DNA from: Acanthamoeba lenticulata
Lineage: Eukaryota > Discosea > Longamoebia > Acanthamoebidae
DNA: 10,139 nucleotides
Assembly: GCA_002179805.1 (NCBI GenBank)
Contig: NAVB01002521.1
Coordinates: forward strand, 1 to 10,139
Direction: 5' to 3'
The notes beneath the pieces are model-generated. The model saw only the letters and a program-made list of their open reading frames with translations. It was not told the DNA's origin and did not search any database. The position numbers and the translations under genes were made by a program. Shown here in pieces: positions 1-7,318 of the stretch (within the stretch, counting starts at the first letter, position 1; every line of letters starts with the position of its first letter).

Positions 1-1212
1 AGGGTCGGACAGACCTCGACGTCAACCGCCTCCCGCTCCACTCCCTGTTGTTGGTGCACAGGGTCAGTCGTGCTGTCTCATAATCAATAAATAAATAAAT
101 AAATATAATAATAATAAAAAACCACAAATCGACGTACGTCGAGCGGGACGGAAGTCGTGTAGCGGATAAACTCGCGGTAGAATTGGCACGCGCGCTCCAC
201 GGTGTCGTTGGACTGGACCAGGTCGGCCACCTCGTTGAGCAGCTGCGGCAGCTCCGACAGCATTCCACGCAGCTCGGCCTTCACGTCCTTGCCCTGTTGT
301 TGTTGTTGTTGTTGCATGTACAAGACTTGAGTGTGCGGCGGCTCGCATGACGGAAGGGCGGGCGTGGCACGCACGGGGATGCCCATAGCGGCGCACTCGC
401 GCTCGTAGCGGGCGCGGTGGTCGTTGGCCGCCTTGACCAGGTCGTTCTCCTTGCGGGCCAGCTCGTCGACCTGGTTGCGCCACCGGTCGACCCGCTTCGA
501 CAGCGATGGCCTAAAGCGGCCACGCACCGCACGTGTCCAGCGCGAGGCTGTGAGCAAGCAAGCAAACAAGCGCGTGTCGCGACGTGGCGGGAGAGGGGCG
601 CACAGCTCGTATTTGACGGTGGAGATGAGGGTCTCGGCAGCCTCGCCCAGGTAGACGCTGTGGTGCTCGTAGCTCTTGACGATGTCCTGCCAGTCCCGGA
701 GACGTCGCGCGCTGTACTGCCCAAACAGGTTGCGCTCCTTGGCCTCGTCTGTCTTCTCGAGCGCCTCAAAGATGCGTTTGCACACGAAGTAGTGCACGTC
801 GGCTGTCGAAAAAAAGATGGAAAATCATGAACACGATGAAGGCGCAGGTAAGAAAGATGGGAGGTTCTGACCTGGTTGGTAGTCTTTAAGGAGAGCCTTG
901 ATCTCGGCGTTGTCCTCTGGCAGTTGGGGTACGGCGGCCGCCACCTTCTCCTTGACCTTACGCAGCTCCTGCTTCCAGTTTGCTTGCAGCTTACGTCGAT
1001 CAACGAGCCATTCTGCACCAAACAAGGAGTCACATCGCAATTCAAGATGAAAAGAGTGCAGAGATGCTCTCATCTTTCCACTTGAGACAGTTTGCGGGTG
1101 TGCAACAACACGAACCGAGAAGCTTGTGATAATGGATGTCAATTGGCTCATTGATCTCACCATCATAACCCTCGCCCACCTTGGTGATGCCCGACACCAG
1201 ATTGGACAACAT
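1..1212 (-). CDS. CDK5RAP3: CDK5RAP3/C53 (LZAP) homologue, N-terminal half, partial
   Basis: In known systems CDK5RAP3 is part of the UFL1-DDRGK1 ligase complex that attaches UFM1 to ER-bound ribosomes, and it acts in ER-phagy. Modelled exons on the minus strand: 1212-1116, 1012-872, 802-604, 510-375, 293-138 and probably 44-<1. Introns are GT-AG and phases agree at every junction through 138, giving 243 residues. Family signatures run across the junctions: PIDIHYHKLLEWLVDRR (exons 1/2), DYQPADVHYFVCKRI (2/3), NLFGQYSARRLRDWQDIV, and VKYELPSLSKRVDRW (3/4). These correspond closely to human PIDIQTSKLLDWLVDRR, IHYFHCLRIL and VNYEIPSLKKQ. The start is the ATG at 1212, the first after an in-frame TGA. 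It adds a short leader before the conserved PIDI. The last exon border (44) is tentative. The C-terminal half, which carries the UFM1/ATG8-binding IDWG-type motifs in relatives, lies outside the window. Confidence 0.9.
84..120. repeat. AT-rich (AATA)n tract in CDK5RAP3 intron 5
   Basis: A run of AATA/ATAA units in an otherwise GC-rich region. On the coding strand it forms a T-rich stretch inside the intron (137-45), consistent with a splice acceptor region. Confidence 0.7.
294..374 (-). other. Intron 4 of CDK5RAP3 homologue, with a (CAA)n acceptor tract
   Basis: This 81 bp intron starts GTGCGTGCC and ends in CAA repeats followed by CAG. Read through, it would give a run of seven glutamines, but removing it joins MGIP directly to GKDVKAELRGML. 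That matches the compact YGITGENVRGELLALV stretch of the human protein. The repeat therefore takes the place of the usual pyrimidine tract and is not protein-coding. Confidence 0.8.
297..314. repeat. (TTG)6 triplet run
   Basis: Plus-strand TTG repeats, read as CAA on the coding strand of the CDK5RAP3 homologue. They lie inside intron 4, immediately before its acceptor. Confidence 0.9.
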
Positions 1213-1364
1213 TTCCTCTCACAGTTCGTGAGACAATCAATTGATGTCTTGCTATCTTTTTCTTTTTACTTTTTTGCTTTTCTGACGTCAGCACCTTTGG
1301 TCTCTCATGCAGTTGGGGTAAGACTTGAATCACATTTCTTTTGTTATGTGCAGTGTGGCCCAGG
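1213..1364 (-). promoter_or_regulatory. Golgin 3' end / CDK5RAP3 promoter, short intergenic gap
   Basis: Only 152 bp separate the golgin TGA (1365) from the CDK5RAP3 ATG (1212), so the golgin 3' UTR and the downstream promoter must share this stretch. On the sense strand it holds an A-rich polypurine run just before the start codon, and a CRE-like palindrome further upstream. I see no clear AATAAA signal and no TATA box. Confidence 0.55.
1283..1290. promoter_or_regulatory. Perfect CRE/bZIP palindrome TGACGTCA
   Basis: The octamer TGACGTCA, within the 10-bp palindrome CTGACGTCAG (1282-1291), lies 71 bp upstream of the CDK5RAP3 start codon. CREB/ATF-type bZIP factors bind this core in other eukaryotes. 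Binding here is inferred from sequence only. Confidence 0.4.
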
Positions 1365-4300
1365 TCAAGGCGGGCCAGCAAGCGATGCAAGGGACGGGAA
1401 GGACCTGCTGCCTGTGCCCATCGCGGCGCCCTCGTGGAGCATCGAGGCAGCAGGCACGACGCCACCGCCGAGGCTGGTAGGCGGCGACAACACTGGCGGT
1501 GACGAGGGCTGCGAGAACGACGTTGTCTTGGTCGTTGGCGATGTCGTGCTTGATGGTGTCGGTGCCGCGGCGGCCAGTGGAAAGGCTGCGCTGATCCCAC
1601 TCAGCTTGCGCTCCCAGTCCTTGGGCACGGCGCTGCTGCTCACCGTTGCCTTTGTCTGCGCTGCTGCGCTGCCGGCCGAGCTCGCCTCATCTGCCCATCA
1701 ACCGCCTCCCTCAGCATGTGTTGAAATGGATCGAGGAGAGCGACAGAGCGTACTCTCCGAGGCCTCCTTGAGAAGAAACTCGACCCACAAGTCGGCCAGC
1801 GTCTTCTCGCCCGGGGCGGCCTTGGCCTCGCCGCCGTCCCCGCCGCCTCCGAAGAAGAGCCATCGCCGCTTGGGCTTCACCAGCCCGATCTGCGTCACGA
1901 CGAGGATTGTTACGTTGGTACCACACGAAATAGCATCGGCGTACAAGAAGAGAAGAGATGAGAAGAGAAGATTTGGGGCTGGTTGTCCAGAGTAAGAAGG
2001 GAACGGACGAACCTGAATCTTCTCGTCTTCGGTGAACTCGAGGATGGAGGACATGATGTTGAGCACCTCCTCCTTGTTCGCCTGTCGCGAGAAGTAGGTC
2101 ACCACCAGCTTGGCCACCAGCCGCCTAGAGCACGCGTATATCAAAACAGCAACTCGCGTGAGATTTTCGGGCAGTCGAAGAGAATACCGCCACCGTTATC
2201 GTCGATCCTGTACTTCAAAGAAGAGAAAGGATCGACGCACTTGTCGACGAGGTGCTTCCCGTTCTCGGTGGCCGAGTGGAGGCGCCGCATGCTCTCTTCG
2301 AGCGCCTTCCGGATGGGCTCCGCTGCATTCCCGCCGTCGCCGCCAACGTTGTTGGCATTCAAGTCAGCAGGTGCGGGCTACCAGGGAAAGAAAGAAGGAA
2401 GAGGGGCCAAGGCGGACGGACCGTCTTCGCGGAGCTGCACGACCTCGCGGGACTTGAGGGAGAGGTCCTCGAGCAGCTTCTGGACCTGTCGCTCGAGCTC
2501 TTCGCATCGCTTGTACGCTTTCTGTTCAATGCATTCATCATCCCGTACATGTGTTTGTGTGTGTGTGTGTGTGCAGGTGAGTGTGCAACAGTGATAACGG
2601 GGAGCTTCGCCAAGGTAGAATTGCTGCATGACGTACAGAGGCCTCCTCGAGCTCCTGGGTGGCCCTCCGCGCCTTCTCCTGTTCAGTCGCGATCTGCTTG
2701 TGGAGACTTGCGATCTCATATCGCACCTGCGGGTGTGTGTTATTTAGTGTTTAATTATTCATGGAAGTGAACGCCAGGGTTCGTCAACAAAAAGACATGT
2801 TGTTTTGTTGACGAACCTCTGCCTCCTTCTGCGTCTGGAACTGCTCGAGGACGGTCTGGAGGTTCATGAGGGCCATCGTCGTCTCCTCGCACTCGATTTG
2901 CTTTTCCTTGTACTCCTCCTGCACAGCTCTCACCCCAATGGTAAGAAAAGAACGAGTTAGCGATATCTCTTCTAATTATAACATAAGGGCGAGAATGCCC
3001 GCACCGTGAGCTGGTCGTAGCGGGCCAACACGTCGTTCATGTGATGTTCTCGTCCCTCGTAGTCCTCCACCCTGGGGGAGGGGCACACCCGCGACGATTC
3101 AAATGAGCCACGACCGACCAAAGAGCAACACCGCGCCCAGGCATTGATCAGGCATATACCGCTTGGTGAGGGCGTCGATCTTCTTCTGTAGCTCGATGAG
3201 CTGCAGGTTGTGGGTGTCCTCTGACTCGATCAAGTGCATCCGTAGGCGCTCGCTGTCCTTGTGAGCCTTCTCCAGCTTCTTCTTGGCCTCGTCCAGCTTT
3301 CCCCACCAACAAGGCCAAGGTAAGCTGACGGCGCGCCAACTCGCGTAGGGTGGGGGCAGGAACCTGTGCTTCGATCATCGATACGCGCGCCGCGTTTGCC
3401 GCATCCGCCCCGGCCTGCTCCAGGGCCGCCCCGGCCTCGTCCAGTCGCCTGTGCGTGTGCGTGTGTGCGCGGTCGTGAGCGAGCGCACGCAGTGCTGCGG
3501 CGGCAGAGAGCGCTCGTGCCGCTGGAGGTCGGCGCAGGTGACGCGTAGCTCGACGGTCTCGCGGCGCAGGTCCTCGGTCTGCTGATAGGTCTGCTGCTCG
3601 GCCTCAACCGCGGCCAAGCGGTGCTGCTCGCGCTCGGCTCGGAGGTCGGCTGTCCCTCGTTCGGCCTGGCGAAGGCGCTCCTCGAGCTCGGCCCGATCGG
3701 CGTCCCACTTGAGCTCGCGCTCGGCCCACTCGCGCCGTCGCAGCTCGAGTGCCCGCAGGTTGCGCTCCAGCGCAGCCTTGTCGCGCTCGAGAGCCTGCAC
3801 ACGGTCAGCCGAGGCCGAAGCGGCGGCGTCGGCCGAGGCTGTGTCGGATGCGGCGGCCATCTCCCGCTCACGTCGCTCCATCTCAAGCTCGCGCTGGACG
3901 CGCTCGCGCTCGGCCCGCTCGGCGTTCCGCTGGCGCTCGGCCGCATCGACCTCACCTCGGAGCTCGGTGCATGCTGCCCGCAGTCGCTCGGCCTCGCGTC
4001 GCGCGGTCTCGAGCTCGGCGGCGGCTGTTTCGAGGTTGCCCGCCAGCCGGGCCTTGTCCTCGGCCGCCCCGCGCAAGGAGGCCTCGAGCTGTTCGACGCG
4101 TCGCCGCTGCTCGTCGGTGCCTCGCAAGCGCTCACCCACCTGCCGCGCGAGGGCCACCACGCCGCCACCCTTGCTCTGCTGCTGCATGTGGATGAGGCTC
4201 ACATAATCGCGCCGGGAAGAGGCGTTTCTAGGCGCAGAGACGTACATCGTCGCCGCCACTGGCGAGCTTGAGGCCGCGGAAAATGTTGACGAGTTCCTCG

Positions 4301-5654
4301 CGCTCGGCCAGCAGGCGCTCCTTCTCCGAGACGAGCGCCTGCATCATGCCCATCGTGCCCTCGTCCTGGCTTTTCTGCTTGGCCAAGAGGGCGTCATGCT
4401 CGCGGCTATGCTGGCGCTGGAGATCGAGCTGGCTCTGCTTGAGCCTGTTGTTCTCCTCGCGCAGGGCGAGAGCCTCGCGCGTGCGCTCGGCCAATGCCTC
4501 TTCGGCCTGTCGCCGCGCCGCCACCAGAGCCTCATGTTCGTCATTGGCCGCAGTTGGCGGCGGCATTGGCGTTGACGCTGGCGCTGGCGCGGCTGCGGCT
4601 GCGGCTGTGGTCAGCTGAGAGGCGAGCTCGCGCTTGTCACGCTCGAGGTCAGCCACCCGTCGCCGCTCGTCAGCCAGCGCGGCATCGGCCTCCTTAAGGC
4701 GCGCGGCACAGGCCTGGTAGGTCGTCTGGAGGAGGTTCAGATCCTGATTGTGCGCCTCGATGATCTTGTGCAGCTGCTCTTGGTGTAGTTGCTGTTGCTG
4801 TTGATGCGCTTGGCCGTCCTCAGCGTCACTCTGCGTGCGTGCCTTCTTGTTCGCGGCGACCGACAGGTCAGCCAGTCGCTGCTTGAGGTGCTCGTTTTCC
4901 TCACGGCTACGCGCCAGGAGGACTGAGAGCTCTCCTGCGCAGGGCTCTGGCGGGTGAGACAACGCGTTGCCGCGAGACGTCACGGCGGTGGGGGCGCACG
5001 CACTCTTTTCGGCTTCCATCTCAGACAATTCATGAAGGGAGTCGATGCTGGGCGATCGCGCTGGCAGCGGCGCGCCTACGTTGCCCGGCCCTGCTCGAGG
5101 CCTAGGTAAGCAATCTGTTGTTCGTGGCTTGAAGGCAAGTGGGGACACGAACCTGATGTTGACGACGGTGCTGAAGTTGGGGCCACACCCTCGGTCGCCA
5201 GGTGTTGGGGCTGGCCCTCACCCTGCTGCTCCCGCAGTATGGCGATCTCTGCCTGCTTGGCCACGAGCAACTTCTGACGGCCTGCCAGCTGTGCAAGAGC
5301 GGTTAGGTTAGAAATGACAAAGAGCGAGTAAAGAGCAAGAGCAAGAGGAACCTCTCGCTTCTGAGACGCGATAATGGTCTTCAGGCGCGCGACTTCATCA
5401 TCGGGCCTGGGAGACACCGCGCCAGCGTGCTCCTCGTCGGCCTCGTCGCGGAAGAAGGAAGCGTCGTCTGAATCGTCAAGGTCTGGGCTCAGGGAAGATT
5501 TGTGTGATGGGTGTGCGTGTTCCTCAAAAACCTCATCTTCGTCCTCCATTGGTTCCTGATCTTCGTCATCCTCGTCATCTGCTATCACTTCCCGCGTCAA
5601 TTGGCTCAACTGATCTTTCAGTGCTGAAAATCGTCCCCACATGGAGTCCCCCAT
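1365..5654 (-). CDS. GRAB-domain golgin (GMAP-210/TRIP11, plant GDAP1-like), coiled-coil Golgi tether
   Basis: Golgins of this type are long coiled-coil tethers held at the cis-Golgi by Arf1 binding to a C-terminal GRAB domain. Exons: 5654-5352, 5288-5153, 5090-4246, 4181-3489, 3435-3364, 3296-3160, 3071-3005, 2918-2817, 2726-2637, 2521-2422, 2322-2241, 2124-2013, 1889-1754, 1690-1365 (TGA). This gives about 1,066 residues. The N-terminus (MGDSMWGRFSALKDQLSQL followed by an Asp/Glu-rich stretch) resembles plant golgin candidates. Residues about 190-850 are charged, heptad-like coiled coil rich in Glu, Arg, Ala and Gln. MALMNLQTVLEQFQ (about 766-780) matches the GMAP-210 motif SLTNLQMVLEHFQ. 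GRAB lies at about 870-915 and is followed by an Ala/Ser/Pro-rich tail of about 140 residues. The start is the first in-frame ATG; upstream in-frame codons offer only GTG. Phases agree at all junctions, but 3489/3435 and 5153/5090 have alternatives. Confidence 0.85.
2013..2262 (-). other. GRAB (GRIP-related Arf-binding) domain of the golgin, split by an intron
   Basis: Exons 11 (end at 2241) and 12 (2124-2013) join as HLVDKRLVAKLVVTYFSRQA, then KEEVLNIMSSILEFTEDEK. This follows the GRAB layout: a basic RxLV start, an amphipathic helix, then a LxxMxxILxFTxxEK helix comparable with the GMAP-210 C-terminus. The intron at 2125-2240 falls inside the Lys codon of VDK. In relatives the domain recruits the protein to Golgi membranes through Arf1-GTP. 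Confidence 0.75.
2556..2573. repeat. (TG)9 dinucleotide run in golgin intron 9
   Basis: An uninterrupted TG run, read as CA repeats in the transcript, sits in the 115 bp intron (2522-2636). CA repeats in introns can bind splicing regulators in animals; no such role is shown here. A related alternating GT/GC stretch occurs at 3451-3470 in intron 4. Confidence 0.85.
2778..2817. repeat. Perfect 15-bp inverted repeat covering a 5' splice site
   Basis: The left arm (2778-2792, GGTTCGTCAACAAAA) and right arm (2803-2817, TTTTGTTGACGAACC) are exact reverse complements around a 10-base loop. On the transcribed strand the hairpin begins at the last base of golgin exon 8 and includes the whole donor (G|GTTCGT) and the first 39 bases of intron 8. 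It is not a gene-end terminator, because it lies within a continuing reading frame. Confidence 0.9.
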
Positions 5655-5828
5655 TGTTGAGTGTAGAGTGATTGCGATTGCTTCAGCCACAGAGCTTGTT
5701 TATGTCTGGCCAAGTAAGGTTGTCCTTCGTGCTGACGTCTGGGCCATCCACGAGTATGTTACTTTTCCTGGCCGTTTCTTGGCCTTTTTTCCTTTCAATT
5801 GCCACAAATTGATCTGCAATCTGAGCAA
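5655..5828. promoter_or_regulatory. Bidirectional promoter between golgin (-) and small ORF gene (+)
   Basis: The two start codons point away from each other with 174 bp between them, so both core promoters must lie here. The stretch contains TGACGTCT (5733-5740), a one-mismatch CRE, and a pyrimidine-rich stretch (about 5760-5800) before the plus-strand start. No TATA box is evident. Confidence 0.5.
5733..5740. promoter_or_regulatory. Near-CRE site TGACGTCT
   Basis: Matches seven of eight bases of the CRE palindrome found before the CDK5RAP3 gene. It lies 79 bp upstream of the golgin ATG. Its role as a bZIP site is inferred. Confidence 0.25.
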
Positions 5829-6255
5829 ATGATGCAACACACGGGGCAGGGCGAAGGCGGGGCGGAGGAGGTGGATCTCTATGGACCCGACAACGAGGAG
5901 TATGTGCGAACGCCGCTCGTTTCCCCCTACCCAGTCCCCAGGTTAAAGGTTCCAGAGGGCATTAGCCGCCGATTTGCCGCTCGCAACGGCCCCGTCAGTC
6001 AAGCAAGCCACCCAAGAGAGGACGATCGTGGCAGAAAGAGGAACAGGTACATTGCTTGCGCATTGCCCAGATCCAGCATGGACTGCATTGACCGGCTGGA
6101 TCAGTCCAATGGAGAGGGAGAGGTTTGATTCGGACGCGCCACACGATGCAAGGCGAAGACGATACGACGAGGACGGGCACAGTCGCGAGCATCAGGAGCG
6201 ACATCACCATGGCCACCAGCAGCACCAGCAGCACCCAAGAGGCGACCACTGGTGA
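5829..6255 (+). CDS. Small charged Arg/His-rich protein, unknown function
   Basis: This is the only plus-strand gene I can support. Exons 5829-6046 and 6105-6255 flank a 58 bp intron that starts GTACATTG and ends GGATCAG. The junction restores a Ser codon and joins two different frames into one 122-residue reading frame ending in TGA. The start is ATG-ATG at 5829; upstream in-frame codons include only TTG. The N-terminal part is acidic (EEVDLYGPDNEEY). The middle is basic (KVPEGISRRFAARNG), followed by GRKRNSPMERERFD. The C-terminus is Arg-rich, then strongly His/Gln-rich (HHHGHQQHQQH). This composition resembles nuclear or RNA-associated factors, but I recognise no family. A second intron at 5942-5998 is possible; its removal keeps the frame. 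It converges with the Ras gene, with 193 bp between stop codons. Confidence 0.55.
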
Positions 6256-6448
6256 CTCGCTTCCTCTGCCTATTGGCTTGAAGCTGCATGACTTCGTGCT
6301 TGTGAATAGAAGAGTACACCCACAGTACACACTCCGACGGGATGGAGATTGCAAGCGCCATGTTGTGGTGCTATTTTTCTTATTCGCGTATGTACATGTA
6401 GAGAGCGAGCTCAACAGGGAGAAGCAAAATGGTGGCACTCCACCCAGC
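6256..6448. other. Convergent 3' region of small plus-strand gene and Ras gene
   Basis: Both genes end into this 193 bp gap, so it must hold both 3' UTRs and polyadenylation sites. I see no canonical AATAAA on either strand and no other gene. Confidence 0.5.
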
Positions 6449-7033
6449 TCAGAAAAGGGAGCAGTTCTTGCTGAGCTTGCTTTGCTTGGGCTTTGGCTTG
6501 AACTCAGCGATGGCTTCGCGCTTGCGCATGGTGCGCACCAGGTCGCAGAATGCCCGCTCCACGTTGTGGCCAGTCTTGGCCGAAGTCTCGATGGCCTCGC
6601 ACCCGAACGACTTAGCCAGGTCGCGGCCCTCGGTGGTGCTCACCTGACGCTTGGGCTCCATGTCGTACTTGTTGCCCACAAAGATCATCGGAACCTTCGC
6701 GTCATCCTTCACTCGAACGATTTGCTGTCCCAACCTCGTTGCCAGTTCAAACGAGTTCCGCGAGGCGATAGAGTAGACGCACATAAAGCCCTGGCCAGCC
6801 AGGATGTATTGATCACGCATGACGCTGTAGTCCTCCTGGCCGGCTGTATCCAAGATGTCGAGGTAGCAGTCCTCATCGTCTATGACCAAGAGACGACGGT
6901 AGGAGTCTTCTATCGTTGCGTCATACTCCATTATAAATTTGTCTGTAAGGAATTTGATCGTAAGGGCTGACTTCCCGACGCCACCGTCACCAAAGATGAT
7001 GAGCTTGTGAACACCTTCTTGTGTGCAGGTCAT
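6449..7033 (-). CDS. Ras-family small GTPase with CaaX box
   Basis: A 194-residue intronless Ras GTPase, a membrane-anchored GTP/GDP switch. All G motifs are present: P-loop GDGGVGKS (residues 15-22), switch I YDATIEDSYR (37-46), DTAGQEDYSVMRDQY (62-76) with the catalytic Gln66 (Ras Gln61), NKYD (121-124) and ETSAK (149-153). Alignment to human Ras runs without indels from the P-loop to NKYD, with an offset of five residues. The C-terminus has a Lys-rich stretch (KPKPKQSKLSK) and the CaaX box CSLF. A terminal Phe favours geranylgeranylation in known systems. Oddities are Asp at the Ras Ala11 position and Ala at Pro34. The start is the only in-frame ATG before the P-loop; codons upstream are open but offer only a TTG. 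Effector-region identity makes Ras more likely than Rap, Rab or Rho. Confidence 0.95.
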   Translation of the reverse strand: MTCTQEGVHKLIIFGDGGVGKSALTIKFLTDKFIMEYDATIEDSYRRLLVIDDEDCYLDILDTAGQEDYSVMRDQYILAGQGFMCVYSIASRNSFELATRLGQQIVRVKDDAKVPMIFVGNKYDMEPKRQVSTTEGRDLAKSFGCEAIETSAKTGHNVERAFCDLVRTMRKREAIAEFKPKPKQSKLSKNCSLF

Positions 7034-7318
7034 GTTGAACTTGAAAAATGGTTTGAGGACTGGCCTGGGCAGTTTGACATGCTGAAGTAGTGGCCACAGC
7101 CCCGCTTCGTCTGAAATACCCAAACCACGGGCGTATGAGTTCTGCAAAAAAGCTACGGAGCTTGCACAAAAATGTATCAACGGAACGCTCTTTTAGGAAA
7201 CCATTATCCAAAACAAGTTGGTTTGTCGACCATTTTGCTTAATAGATGGAGAACCAGTTGGGTGGCTGCTTTGTCTTCAAACCTATGGTATGGGCAAAGT
7301 TGGGTTGTCGAGGTTTAT
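7034..7318 (-). promoter_or_regulatory. Receptor gene 3' end / Ras promoter
   Basis: A 285 bp gap between the receptor stop (7319) and the Ras ATG. It should hold the receptor 3' UTR and the Ras promoter and leader. The stretch is open in the Ras frame back to about 7180, but without an ATG. I see no gene or clear regulatory motif. Confidence 0.45.

Noticed and set aside
1126..1995. 289-codon plus-strand open frame
   Set aside because: It is antisense to golgin exons 13-14 and the CDK5RAP3 promoter. It crosses minus-strand introns, has no recognisable protein content, and the minus-strand reading matches known families.
2778..2817. Hairpin as a transcription terminator or transposon end
   Set aside because: It lies in an intron of a gene that continues for many exons, has no flanking target duplication that I can see, and lacks nearby transposase coding.
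3230..4168. 312-codon Arg/Ser-rich minus-strand open frame
   Set aside because: It is a frame-shadow of the GC-rich golgin coiled-coil exon 4. The Arg/Ser composition is a by-product of Glu/Ala/Leu codons read one base out, and phase continuity supports the coiled-coil frame.
5102..5153. 38 bp version of golgin intron 2 (acceptor CAG at 5115)
   Set aside because: It keeps the frame, but is much shorter than every other intron here. The 62 bp version ending at 5091 fits the local size range, so it was preferred, without excluding the other.
6125..6970. 281-codon plus-strand open frame
   Set aside because: It is antisense to the Ras gene, whose motifs are unmistakable on the minus strand. Its 5' part overlaps the small plus-strand gene in another frame.
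7034..7180. N-terminal extension of Ras
   Set aside because: The frame is open upstream, but the only start is a TTG and the extra residues have no Ras counterpart. The ATG at 7033 gives the usual distance to the P-loop.
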